A DNA stretch of 64,000 nucleotides, from NCBI GenBank assembly GCA_016718805.1, contig JADKCP010000001.1, positions 682,001-746,000 of the forward strand, read 5' to 3'. Source of the stretch: Bacteroidota bacterium. GTDB taxonomy: Bacteria > Bacteroidota > Bacteroidia > UBA4408. The first letter of the stretch is position 1. Each line of letters begins with the position of its first letter. Made by a program: the position numbers and the translations under genes. Positions 16,964 to 24,479 of the stretch are shown here, piece by piece. A model generated the notes under the pieces. The model ran no database searches, was not told the origin of the DNA, and worked only from the letters and a program-made list of their open reading frames with translations.

Positions 16964-18184
16964 ATGAAAAAAATCTACGCACTTTCCATTTTGAATTTAT
17001 TTCTAATTATATTTTTTATTTCAGCATGCTCAAAGCATGTTGCAAGAATAAGTAGGACAGAGAATATCTATCCAGATACACACAGAAAATCTGAAAACAC
17101 TACTGTGAGTTATACATTACCTATAATTAAGTCAACTGGAAAAACAGAGCAAACACAATCGAAAGGTGGCGTCACAATTTCTGCAGAAATAACTCCTTTC
17201 ACTGCTACTAGGGGAGTAAAACAGGATAGAAAAATTAGCTATGCGGATAATTCACAAACCGGATATGACATTTATGAAGTATCAAATACACCTGAATACC
17301 AAGTCGCTCCAGAGGATATTAATTTTAAGATACGAATTCGAAATAATGAAGCCGTTCCTTTAAAATTAAGCGAAGTTGGTTTTGCAATAATTATTGATGG
17401 TACACAATGGTCATTCCCATCAGGATATTTGGATGATTGGAATAAAGGATTAATCCTGACAGGATTTGAAAAGGAGTACATGATTAAAGGACCACAATTA
17501 CAAGGATTGTATAATGCGCAAGTTGTATATATATTTTTAAATGGTGTTCCAACATCATATGATGAAGCTGGAACAGTTACCAAGAAAAGTAATTTCGAAT
17601 GGTATTTTGAATGTAAATCTGCAACAGTAGAAAAGCAAGAACAAATTACCTACACTTACGAATCAGAGCCAATTGAATCCAGACAATGTGCAAAATGTGG
17701 AGGAACAGGAACTGACCCGCAAGCTTATAAATGTCCTGATTGCAATGGAACAGGACGACATTATAATCCTTATGATAAGAAAACTTATCAATGTAGTAAA
17801 TGTAATGGAGGAGGAGTAGTGAGATATAAATGTCCAGAATGCAAAGGCAGAGGCTCAATTTCATATCCTAAATCTAAACTACCAAACCCTATATCAAGTG
17901 TAACGTGGAACGGCTGGTACGTTACAGTAGTAACTAACCCTAAGGGTGCAGATATTAAATTCATTGATACAAGTACAGGAGAATATAGAGATGCATCATG
18001 TTCTAGTCCTTGCAAAATTCCATGGTATTGTACAAGTGGAAAATCTTGCCCAGTAATTATTGAGTATGGAGGAAAGAGTGTGAAAGTTTTGCCATACAAA
18101 TCTGATGAAAGCCAATCTCCCAAAATTGTTGTCGATTTTACAGGAGGCTCTCCTTACGTGAAAACAGGGAAGGAAGCGAATTAA
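16964..18184 (+). CDS. Lipoprotein with DnaJ-type zinc finger and PEGA-like domain
   Basis: The 406-residue protein begins with a lipoprotein signal (lipobox ISAC, Cys22). Residues 50-230 form a beta-rich domain. Residues 243-300 contain four CxxCxGxG motifs (CAKCGGTG, CPDCNGTG, CSKCNGGG, CPECKGRG), which is the DnaJ zinc-finger layout, here without a J domain. The C-terminal part (WYVTVVTNPKGADIKFIDT) resembles a PEGA domain. The finger should therefore sit in the periplasm or at the outer membrane, an unusual place. It is followed after 29 nt by a T9SS protein, so both may be co-expressed. Confidence 0.8.
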   Translation: MKKIYALSILNLFLIIFFISACSKHVARISRTENIYPDTHRKSENTTVSYTLPIIKSTGKTEQTQSKGGVTISAEITPFTATRGVKQDRKISYADNSQTGYDIYEVSNTPEYQVAPEDINFKIRIRNNEAVPLKLSEVGFAIIIDGTQWSFPSGYLDDWNKGLILTGFEKEYMIKGPQLQGLYNAQVVYIFLNGVPTSYDEAGTVTKKSNFEWYFECKSATVEKQEQITYTYESEPIESRQCAKCGGTGTDPQAYKCPDCNGTGRHYNPYDKKTYQCSKCNGGGVVRYKCPECKGRGSISYPKSKLPNPISSVTWNGWYVTVVTNPKGADIKFIDTSTGEYRDASCSSPCKIPWYCTSGKSCPVIIEYGGKSVKVLPYKSDESQSPKIVVDFTGGSPYVKTGKEAN

Positions 18185-18213
18185 ATTTCAAACTTTTTAA
18201 ATGCAATTGAAAA

Positions 18214-19386
18214 ATGAAAAAACTGATTCAAATATTTTTTATATCGATATCTGTAAATACAGCAAATGCCCAATGGTCACAATTTGGTACAGGTCCTGTA
18301 ATAAATACTATGTTAGTTACAGGAACCTATCCATCAAACATGATATATTTAGGGCTAAACAATGATGGAGTGGTATACTCAGCCAATTATGGTACGTCTT
18401 GGACAGGCACAAGTATGAATAATTATTGGTTACCAACAACTGCATCTGCATTTTCAATAGTCCAAAGTGGATCAAAAATAATTGCAGGAACTGATTTTGG
18501 GATTTTTGTTTCAGGAGGCCCAACTTGCTCCTACTGGACAAAGATTTATTCTGGAGGTGTTAGTGGAACAGAAATATACTCTTTAGCTGCAAGTGGTTCG
18601 AAAGTCTTTGCAGGAACTGAATATGGGATATATGTATCAAATAGTAATGGGGTTAATTGGTCAAGTTGTTTATCATTCTCACCGCCTAATATTGTCAACT
18701 GCATAGTTATAGATGGTATTAATATTTATGCAGGAACTACAGATGGATTTTACTGCTCAATTGATAATGGAATAAATTGGACTCTTAGCACAGGAGTAAA
18801 TAATGTGAGGTCAATTGTGACAATTGATTCCCTGATATTAGTCGCTACCCCCAATGGAATATATCGTTCCGTAAATAATGGAGTTACATGGTCAGGTTCA
18901 AATACTGGAATATCTAATGCATTTGTCACATCATTGGCAATTAATGGACAAAACATATATGCAGGATCATTAGGTTATGGTGCATTTGCTTCGGTTGATA
19001 GCGGAAATACTTGGTCGCCATTTAATAATGGATTATCAACTTCAGCATTGTATATACCTATTATTGTTTCCGAAGGTCAATGGCTTTATGCAGGAACAGG
19101 AGATGGAGTTTGGCGAACAAGTGCTTATATTGGAATAAATGAGTTAGGGAATAGAAATTTAGGTGTGTCTATATATCCCAATCCAAGCACAAATAAAATC
19201 TATTTCAGAAACCTTAAAATCGACAACAGCACTGTCTTAACAATAGTAAATATTTATGGAGAAAAAATTATATTTACCGAATTAACATCTCCAGAAATAA
19301 ATATCACAAATTTACCTCCATCTATCTACATTGTGAAAATCCAAAACAAAGTCGGACTTTCTCTTTTAAAATTCTTAAAAGAGTGA
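18214..19386 (+). CDS. Secreted beta-propeller protein with T9SS type A sorting domain
   Basis: The 390-residue protein has a signal peptide (cleavage near ANA-QW) and about six repeats of the type IYAGTxxGxYxSxDNGxNW, the BNR/sialidase-like or photosynthesis-like propeller signature. The C-terminus holds a T9SS sorting domain: VSIYPNPSTNKI, LTIVNIYGEKI, PPSIYIVKIQN. It is predicted to be exported and displayed at or released from the cell surface. No catalytic residues typical of sialidases are seen, so a binding role is more likely. Confidence 0.85.
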   Translation: MKKLIQIFFISISVNTANAQWSQFGTGPVINTMLVTGTYPSNMIYLGLNNDGVVYSANYGTSWTGTSMNNYWLPTTASAFSIVQSGSKIIAGTDFGIFVSGGPTCSYWTKIYSGGVSGTEIYSLAASGSKVFAGTEYGIYVSNSNGVNWSSCLSFSPPNIVNCIVIDGINIYAGTTDGFYCSIDNGINWTLSTGVNNVRSIVTIDSLILVATPNGIYRSVNNGVTWSGSNTGISNAFVTSLAINGQNIYAGSLGYGAFASVDSGNTWSPFNNGLSTSALYIPIIVSEGQWLYAGTGDGVWRTSAYIGINELGNRNLGVSIYPNPSTNKIYFRNLKIDNSTVLTIVNIYGEKIIFTELTSPEINITNLPPSIYIVKIQNKVGLSLLKFLKE

Positions 19387-19770
19387 GTCCTCCTCTGACT
19401 TTAAAAGGGTAGTGAATTGAAAAAAGAGAAGAAACGAGGAATGAAGTAGTGTTGTAAAACAACGCTCTTTATGAACGAATGATGAGCGTTTGAATGAACT
19501 TTCCTTTTAAATATTTTCAAATTAGGCTACGCAATAATCCTCTATTGACAATAAAACTTGCATACGATATACTTAAACCATTACAATTTAATAAAGAACC
19601 GTTGCCCCTTAAATGGGCCCTCCTGCAAAGGAGCGAAACGAACAATGGTCTCTTAACGTAAATTACTTGCATTCCTAGATTATAGTGCTAGAATGCTCCA
19701 GTATAAGGTTTATTCGTAAATCTTATAAATATACGCATAAGGCCCGCTTGGTTCGTTTCCAGCGGGTCTT
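19387..19770. other. Structured intergenic region upstream of tyrosine recombinase
   Basis: There is no gene here, but several inverted repeats occur: TTTAAAAGG (19400-19408) with CCTTTTAAA (19503-19511), enclosing GTTGT-AAA-ACAAC (19451-19463) and AACGCTC (19461-19467) with GAGCGTT (19484-19490), the last two overlapping and so alternatives. Further right lies the junction motif listed separately (19599-19648) and a hairpin at 19741-19768. The region may hold the 3' end of the upstream transcript, an RNA gene or recombinase att sites. Confidence 0.55.
19599..19768 (+). ncRNA. Candidate structured RNA, copy A (three-way junction plus pseudoknot hairpin)
   Basis: The closing stem CCGTTG (19599-19604)/CAATGG (19643-19648) encloses hairpin CCC/GGG (19605-19607/19615-19617), hairpin CTCCT-GCAA-AGGAG (19620-19633, GNRA loop) and single-stranded CGAAACGAA. 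A downstream hairpin GGCCCGCT/AGCGGGTC (19741-19768) has a 12-nt loop containing GTTCGTTTC (19751-19759), a perfect complement of GAAACGAAC at 19635-19643. That allows a 9-bp pseudoknot. Copy B at 22569-22618 keeps the architecture with compensatory changes. It is listed on the plus strand because the recombinase follows; transcription is not shown. Confidence 0.55.
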
Positions 19771-20658
19771 ATGTATTATATGAAAATAGAAATTGAGAAA
19801 TATATTGATTGGAAAGCGACATATGCAAAGAGGGCTAGTATTAATTACAAGATTTGGTTAGATCTGTTTATCAAAGTTTGTGGAGATAAGGAAATTGTTG
19901 AGTACACAATAAGTGATACTGTAAAATATAATAAGTGGCTTGAAACTCGCTACGCTCCTTGCAGTGTCCAATACGCAACCATTGTACTAAAAAACTTTTT
20001 CATGTATTACAAAATGCTTGATATTCCTTGCATTTCACCGAACCTTATTCGACTGCCCAGAATCAGAATCGCAAAATCACACAGAGCAGTTACGGAAATT
20101 GAATACGAAAAAATAATTGCACAAATCCCAAAGGATGATTTTCGTTCTAATAGAGATTCTTTAATGATTCAGCTACTATGGGACACAGGAATTCGTATTT
20201 CAGAACTGTGTGATTTAGATATAACACAAATTGAAAAAACAAAGGCATCTACAGTTATTTCTACTAAAAAGACAGGCAAGCCACGCATCATTGTTTGGTC
20301 AAATGAAACACATGCTTTGCTAATGCTTTATTTAAAGAATCGTCAAGAATTAATTCATACAAGAACAACGGCTCTTTTCGTAGGGTTTAGTAATAATAAA
20401 TCATGGAATGACCGAATTAATGTAAGAACAGTTCAAAGAACAATAAAGCACTACGCAACAAATGCAGGATTACTTGAAAAGATTACGCCTCATAGTTTTA
20501 GACACGGATGGGCGCATAAAAGACGAGAGCAAAATGCTCCACTAGCATTTATTCAAAGAGGCTTGGGACATGTAAGCCCTGTCACAACTTTTATTTATCA
20601 GCAATACAACGACAAGGAGTTTGAAGCAAATGCTCAAGGCTATTTGCAGGCAGCTTAA
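19771..20658 (+). CDS. Tyrosine recombinase (XerC/XerD-like phage integrase family)
   Basis: The 295-residue protein has an N-terminal SAM-like core-binding region and a catalytic domain with the first Arg in LLWDTGIRISEL, Lys in TKKTGKP, HSFRHGWAHK (HxxR), LGHVSP and the nucleophile Tyr in TFIYQQY. All active-site residues are present, so it is probably functional. The start could be ATG 19771 or ATG 19780 (MKIEIEKYIDW); the upstream hairpin ends only 2-11 nt before these starts, so it might block initiation. The flanking RNA-like motifs or inverted repeats may be its recombination sites. Confidence 0.9.
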   Translation: MYYMKIEIEKYIDWKATYAKRASINYKIWLDLFIKVCGDKEIVEYTISDTVKYNKWLETRYAPCSVQYATIVLKNFFMYYKMLDIPCISPNLIRLPRIRIAKSHRAVTEIEYEKIIAQIPKDDFRSNRDSLMIQLLWDTGIRISELCDLDITQIEKTKASTVISTKKTGKPRIIVWSNETHALLMLYLKNRQELIHTRTTALFVGFSNNKSWNDRINVRTVQRTIKHYATNAGLLEKITPHSFRHGWAHKRREQNAPLAFIQRGLGHVSPVTTFIYQQYNDKEFEANAQGYLQAA

Positions 20659-20731
20659 TTTTAACTTATTTGACACATAATTAACGCTTGCTATAATTAA
20701 AATATTATTAAGATTAAATCAATAAAAACAC

Positions 20732-21307
20732 ATGTTAACAGAACAAGATTTTGAAAAACTAAGCTCACTGCTAGTGTCAAAAAAGGATATTGAGGGTTTA
20801 GCAACAAAAGAAGATATTGATGCGACTAATAGAAAAATTGGATCATTGGGGGAGCAAGTGACTTCTAATATTAATAAAATTGATTCATTGGGAGAACAAG
20901 TAATATCAAACACCGAAAAAATTGTCTCAATGGGAGAACAAGTAATTTTGAATACCAATAAAATTGATACGTTGTCAGAAAAGGTAATATCAAATACCAA
21001 TAAAATTGATTCGCTGACGGAAAATGTTTCAGTACTTTCAAAAAACCTAGACACTCTTGCATCAATCACAAAAAAAAGATTTGACGAAATAGATGAGAAA
21101 TTTGAGGGAATAGATATTCGTTTTAACAATATCGATAAAACATTGTTTAGTATTGACAGCACCCTCACAGATGTAAATTCGAGGCTAAAGAAAGTTGAAG
21201 GGAAAAATGAAATTATAGAAATAGAATACAATGCTATTAAAACCGAATTTCAAAACATTGAACCTCGTATAATAAAACTTGAGCAAAATGCAGGTATCAC
21301 GGCATAA
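20732..21307 (+). CDS. Coiled-coil protein with 14-residue tandem repeats
   Basis: The 191-residue hydrophilic protein has no signal or membrane segment. Residues 35-105 contain five consecutive 14-residue units of the type KIDSLGEQVISNTN, i.e. two heptads each, which predicts a long parallel coiled coil. The DNA of this stretch (about 20834-21046) is a recognisable tandem repeat of 42 bp. The remainder is also heptad-rich. It lies 73 nt behind the recombinase on the same strand. Its function is unknown; a filament, trimeric fibre stalk or partner of the recombinase are guesses. Confidence 0.65.
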   Translation: MLTEQDFEKLSSLLVSKKDIEGLATKEDIDATNRKIGSLGEQVTSNINKIDSLGEQVISNTEKIVSMGEQVILNTNKIDTLSEKVISNTNKIDSLTENVSVLSKNLDTLASITKKRFDEIDEKFEGIDIRFNNIDKTLFSIDSTLTDVNSRLKKVEGKNEIIEIEYNAIKTEFQNIEPRIIKLEQNAGITA

Positions 21308-21314
21308 AAGCTAG

Positions 21315-22163
21315 TTACTCGAACTTAAAGAGCAAATTGAATACTTCGTTTTTTCTAAGTTTTGTAGGCTCTTCCGAAAAAATAGTATCAGGATATACAA
21401 CATCCGCTAGTCCAAACCAATCAAAGAAATAATCTATTACCCTTAAACCATAGCAATGCTTAAAACTCTCTTCTATGCTTAATAATCCTTCCTCTGGAAA
21501 ATAGAGAAGTAGTTTTGGTAATGCTTTTATATACTTTTCAGCATAAAAGTCTGATGTTTCAAAATTTTGTCCGTGTAGATGTAATAAATACATAGAGAAA
21601 GCAAAGCCAAGTTGTCCAGTAGGGGATTCAGGGTAGTAGTCGTTATAATTCCAATTAAAAGCAACTGTATAAGCTCGGAATATTGTTTTAAAAAAATCTA
21701 CTCTGTTTTCTTTTTTCAAAAAATTAGCACCTTCTTTTGTAAGCGATAATTTACCTTTTGACTTTTTTACTAATTTGGCTACAAGGGTTGTTAATCTTGC
21801 AGTTGAAACAACCCTACAATCATCCTCTTTTGTAATTTTAATAAAGCCGGATTCAATATCTCGATCTAGGAAATATTTATTCTCGTATAATTCGATTACT
21901 ACTTTCCTTGGTAAATTACCTAAGGCAGTAAGTTTAATAGATTTTTCCCTTTCAATAATTTTTAAGAACGCTTCTGCTATTCGAAAAAAGGGGATTCGGT
22001 CAAGGATAGAATTATCAATATTTGATTGAAACTGCAGAGGCGAATCAAAACTAAAAGTTCTATATAGCAAATGGTCGATTTCGGAGGGTGTAAGACCACA
22101 AAAATCATCTTGAGGTGTGTGGTTCTTTAAAAGAATTTCTAATTCGATATCGCGAGGATTCAT
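21315..22163 (-). CDS. Hypothetical protein, pRiA4b ORF-3-like
   Basis: The 282-residue protein contains IKLTALGNLPRKVVIELYE (residues about 95-113), a block that I associate with proteins related to plasmid pRiA4b ORF-3, and KGKLSLTKEGANFLKKE, which looks like a winged-helix wing. The C-terminal half is helical (FAFSMYLLHLHGQNF, VIDYFFDWFGL). Members are scattered on plasmids and islands and their function is unknown to me. It converges on the coiled-coil gene with a 7-nt gap. Confidence 0.55.
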   Translation of the reverse strand: MNPRDIELEILLKNHTPQDDFCGLTPSEIDHLLYRTFSFDSPLQFQSNIDNSILDRIPFFRIAEAFLKIIEREKSIKLTALGNLPRKVVIELYENKYFLDRDIESGFIKITKEDDCRVVSTARLTTLVAKLVKKSKGKLSLTKEGANFLKKENRVDFFKTIFRAYTVAFNWNYNDYYPESPTGQLGFAFSMYLLHLHGQNFETSDFYAEKYIKALPKLLLYFPEEGLLSIEESFKHCYGLRVIDYFFDWFGLADVVYPDTIFSEEPTKLRKNEVFNLLFKFE

Positions 22164-22368
22164 AGCAGGAAAACAATTTCAAAATAAAAGTACATCAAAA
22201 TTATAAAATAGGAAGTGTAATCACAGGTATTGCAATTAAAAACAGCTTAGATATGATTAGAAATGGCATTTTTGTGGCTTTTCCACAGGTAAATCTTTTA
22301 CTTCACTTGCATTAAAATATGCATATGATACCCTTAAAGAAGTAGTATTTTTAAATGTTAATAGCATT

Positions 22369-22510
22369 TTTCTCTGGTGTGAAAAAAGGGTAATGACCCT
22401 TTCAAAAGATATAGCGTGTCGCACAATATATCTTAAAAGGTGTCAAGTATTACCTATTAAAGTTAGGCGAGTAATTAGAAAAAACATCAGAGAAATCTGG
22501 TGTTTTTTTA
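22369..22510 (+). promoter_or_regulatory. Attenuator-like RNA domain with alternative terminator and antiterminator stems
   Basis: TTTCTCTGGTGT (22369-22380) can pair with ACATCAGAGAAA (22484-22495), enclosing hairpins AAAGGGT/ACCCTTT (22385-22402) and AAGATATA/TATATCTT (22406-22434) and an ATTAC/GTAAT stem. Alternatively AACATCAGA-GAAA-TCTGGTGTT (22483-22504) forms a 9-bp hairpin followed by a T-run, an intrinsic terminator. The two pairings exclude each other. That is the design of a riboswitch or attenuator; no ligand class is recognised. Confidence 0.6.
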
Positions 22511-22515
22511 TACCA

Positions 22516-22671
22516 AGCGGTCTGTGGAGTTCACCCCAAGAAATCAGAAAATTTCTAAGCTTAGATTGGCATTGCCCGTAAGGGCCTTACGATAGCATTC
22601 GTAGGAAACGAACAATGCGAATTTAGGAGTGAATCCGAAATGTTGTAGTCTGCAAGACTCCATAGACCGCT
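22516..22671 (+). ncRNA. Candidate structured RNA, copy B, closed by a 15-bp stem
   Basis: AGCGGTCTGTGGAGT (22516-22530) pairs with ACTCCATAGACCGCT (22657-22671): 14 Watson-Crick pairs and one G-U. Inside sits the junction: closing stem GCATTG (22569-22574)/CAATGC (22613-22618), hairpin CCC-GTAA-GGG with a GNRA loop, hairpin TACGA/TCGTA extended by CC/GG, then GAAACGAA. Against copy A the closing stem changes at two pairs (C-G to G-C, G-U to A-U) without loss of pairing, while GAAACGAACAATG is invariant. A second GGAGT at 22626-22630 could compete for ACTCC. Confidence 0.55.
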
Positions 22672-22725
22672 GTGTATGCGCATGCTCAGCAATGGTCGTT
22701 ATTACTAGCAATAAAGAAAACACTC

Positions 22726-22926
22726 ATGAAATTATACGATGTCTGCACTCGCAAATTCTACGAAAAAGATGGAGAGAAAAAAGTAAAATGGTATCGAGCA
22801 GGAATGATGAAGACTACTGACAAGGGTTCTACCTATGTCAGATTATTTAATCAGCCGCAAACTGATTTTTTTGTTTTTGAAAAGGAAGAGCCACCAACTC
22901 TTCCAGAAATTCATATCGAAAAATAG
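22726..22926 (+). CDS. Small hypothetical protein of mobile-element type
   Basis: I start at ATG 22726 (MKLYDVCTRKFYEKDGEKKV), not at the earlier in-frame ATG, because the earlier codons overlap the structured RNA. The 66-residue product KWYRAGMMKT ... YVRLFNQPQTDFFVFEKE resembles small proteins that I associate with Bacteroidota plasmids and conjugative elements near replication genes. The function is unknown. It is the first of three same-strand genes. Confidence 0.6.
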   Translation: MKLYDVCTRKFYEKDGEKKVKWYRAGMMKTTDKGSTYVRLFNQPQTDFFVFEKEEPPTLPEIHIEK

Positions 22927-22958
22927 TCGAATGAAAATTACAAGTTAATTATTTAAAA

Positions 22959-23423
22959 TTGATGCAAACCAGCACCACGCCTGTTCCCAATTTGTTCTTT
23001 GACATATATTTGAAAGAATTGAAATTAGCTGAACTAAAAGTTTTGCTAATCATTATTCGACAAACCCTTGGTTGGGCTGACAAGCGTGGAAGATCTGGTA
23101 GAAAAGAAATAGATTGGATTTCCAGTAGTCAACTCTGTCAGAAAACAGGATGTTCCAAACGCAGTATTACTTCCGCAACAGATGTTCTTGTTAGAAGAAA
23201 TCTCATCACGATTTTTGATGAATGCAATAACATTCTGAACTCTCCCGAAAAAAGACAAGGTAAAACTAAACTCTATTACCGCCTTTCCAATCCTGTGGAA
23301 TACACTGTGGAAAACCATATGAAAAGCTCATCAACTTCTGCAATTCTTGCCGAGGACATCAGCAAAAAATACACATCACTTCTGCAAAAAATGCAGATAA
23401 CAAAAGAAACTCTACAAAATTAA
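22959..23423 (+). CDS. Replication protein O-like N-terminal domain protein
   Basis: The 154-residue protein shows TPVPNLFFDIYLKELKLAEL then KVLLIIIRQTLGW and WISSSQLCQKTGCSKRSITS, a winged-helix layout known from the N-terminal domain of phage replication protein O and of plasmid replication initiators. The C-terminal part is short and charged, with no helicase-loading domain, so it could be truncated or a DNA-binding regulator. TTTTCCACA-type boxes occur upstream (22279) and inside the gene near 23305. I infer a former or present plasmid or phage replication module. Confidence 0.7.
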   Translation: MMQTSTTPVPNLFFDIYLKELKLAELKVLLIIIRQTLGWADKRGRSGRKEIDWISSSQLCQKTGCSKRSITSATDVLVRRNLITIFDECNNILNSPEKRQGKTKLYYRLSNPVEYTVENHMKSSSTSAILAEDISKKYTSLLQKMQITKETLQN

Positions 23424-23462
23424 ATCCTACAAAAAATTATTATTAAAGAATACAAACCCAAA

Positions 23463-23747
23463 ATGACCACCAAAACCTATCCATACACCTATGACCAACT
23501 GAGATTCTTCCGAAACGAAATTAAAAAAGCCGGAGGAATTGATGAGCTTATGATAATGAAAGAAGCTTTAAAGAAAGATGGAAAAACAACACTGATTCTT
23601 ACTCAAGAAAATATTGAGAGATACAAGAGAAAGCACATCATTGGAGTTTATGAATCTCTGCAGAATAATTACAATACAACCGTTCCTTATGTATTCTGGA
23701 GTAAACTTTATGAGCTTGTTAGCAGGTTTAATGGGAAGGAGATATGA
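23463..23747 (+). CDS. Hypothetical protein of the replication-like block
   Basis: The 94-residue protein MTTKTYPYTYDQLRFFRNEI is hydrophilic and mostly helical, without a signal or known motif. It lies 39 nt behind the replication-like gene on the same strand and may belong to the same transcript. I do not recognise the family. Confidence 0.5.
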   Translation: MTTKTYPYTYDQLRFFRNEIKKAGGIDELMIMKEALKKDGKTTLILTQENIERYKRKHIIGVYESLQNNYNTTVPYVFWSKLYELVSRFNGKEI

Positions 23748-23765
23748 GATAGAATTCTTATTCTT

Positions 23766-24479
23766 TCAATTAATATCAAGTATTTCTATATATTTTCCAT
23801 ATAACTTAACAAATATTTTATCCAACAATATTAATAATGCAAATCGAACAAAATAATTATCGTACCTATAATTATCATTCAAAATAGTTTTTAGTGTTGG
23901 CAAGTTTTGCTGGTAAGAAAGTGTATTGTGTGCACATCTGTTTCTATGATTGTATAACAGTGAGTATTTGTCCTGTAACACATTTTCAAGCAGGTTGTTT
24001 ACATTGCCAAAATGTATACTTTGAATAAGTGAAGTATTACTTGTAAACTCAGTAAAGCTCTTTTGTGACCAAGTGGAAAAGTTGGTCTCTGAAAAAATAT
24101 CTTGAATTTCAGAAAAAGTGTTCATTTTAATTATTTGCTTTTCGAGAAAAACTGAAACGTCAAAGTCCGGCACATGTTTTTTAATTTGCTCAATCAAATC
24201 CTTGTATATTATTTTTTTCTCATCATATGTGGAACATTCACCAAGTGGCTTAAGGGTATATCTTTTATATCTATATTCGTAATCATAGGTGGCTAGTTCC
24301 CAACAAATACATTTCATCTTTTGCTCTTGAAACCCTGTCATCTTTAAGAATACAGATTGCATAACATAGTCTCCCAATGGATATGTTTCAATTCCATTGC
24401 CTATCCCTACATTTGCTGATACAACATCAATTAGAATTTCGGTAATTGGTGAAGTAATAAAGTCTCTATGGCTGTTCAT
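23766..24479 (-). CDS. HEPN-like protein, partner of the DUF262 protein
   Basis: The 237-residue protein has a HEPN-type motif R-N-R-C-A-H (R179-x4-H184) in the context YSLLYNHRNRCAHNTLSY, followed by a helical C-terminus (YDNYFVRFALLILLDKIFVKLYG). HEPN proteins with Rx4-6H are often metal-independent RNases that act as toxins. It resembles the MAE_28990/MAE_18760-type HEPN proteins that pair with DUF262 genes. Its start overlaps the end of the DUF262 gene by 14 nt, which indicates co-translation. A defence or toxin role is inferred. Confidence 0.75.
   Translation of the reverse strand: MNSHRDFITSPITEILIDVVSANVGIGNGIETYPLGDYVMQSVFLKMTGFQEQKMKCICWELATYDYEYRYKRYTLKPLGECSTYDEKKIIYKDLIEQIKKHVPDFDVSVFLEKQIIKMNTFSEIQDIFSETNFSTWSQKSFTEFTSNTSLIQSIHFGNVNNLLENVLQDKYSLLYNHRNRCAHNTLSYQQNLPTLKTILNDNYRYDNYFVRFALLILLDKIFVKLYGKYIEILDIN

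Larger units (their letters stand above)
22164..22725. other. Highly structured non-coding region
   Basis: These 562 nt hold no convincing gene, though short spurious frames exist. They contain a DnaA-box-like TTTTCCACA (22279-22287) inside a short TGTGG/CCACA hairpin, a promoter-like segment at 22310-22335, the attenuator-like domain 22369-22510, and a 15-bp long-range stem 22516-22530/22657-22671 that encloses RNA motif copy B. The layout suggests a non-coding RNA or leader controlling the replication-like genes that follow. Confidence 0.6.

Noticed and set aside
19599..19648. Possible hammerhead ribozyme because of the CGAAAC segment behind a stem
   Set aside because: The required CUGANGA segment before that stem is absent in both copies, and no cleavage-site triplet is positioned correctly.
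20719..21231. Minus-strand 170-residue frame opposite the coiled-coil gene
   Set aside because: It is a Ser/Phe-rich antisense shadow of the 42-bp repeats.
22516..22671. Possible retron msr/msd because of long complementary ends
   Set aside because: There is no reverse transcriptase within the window near this site and no second internal long msd stem.
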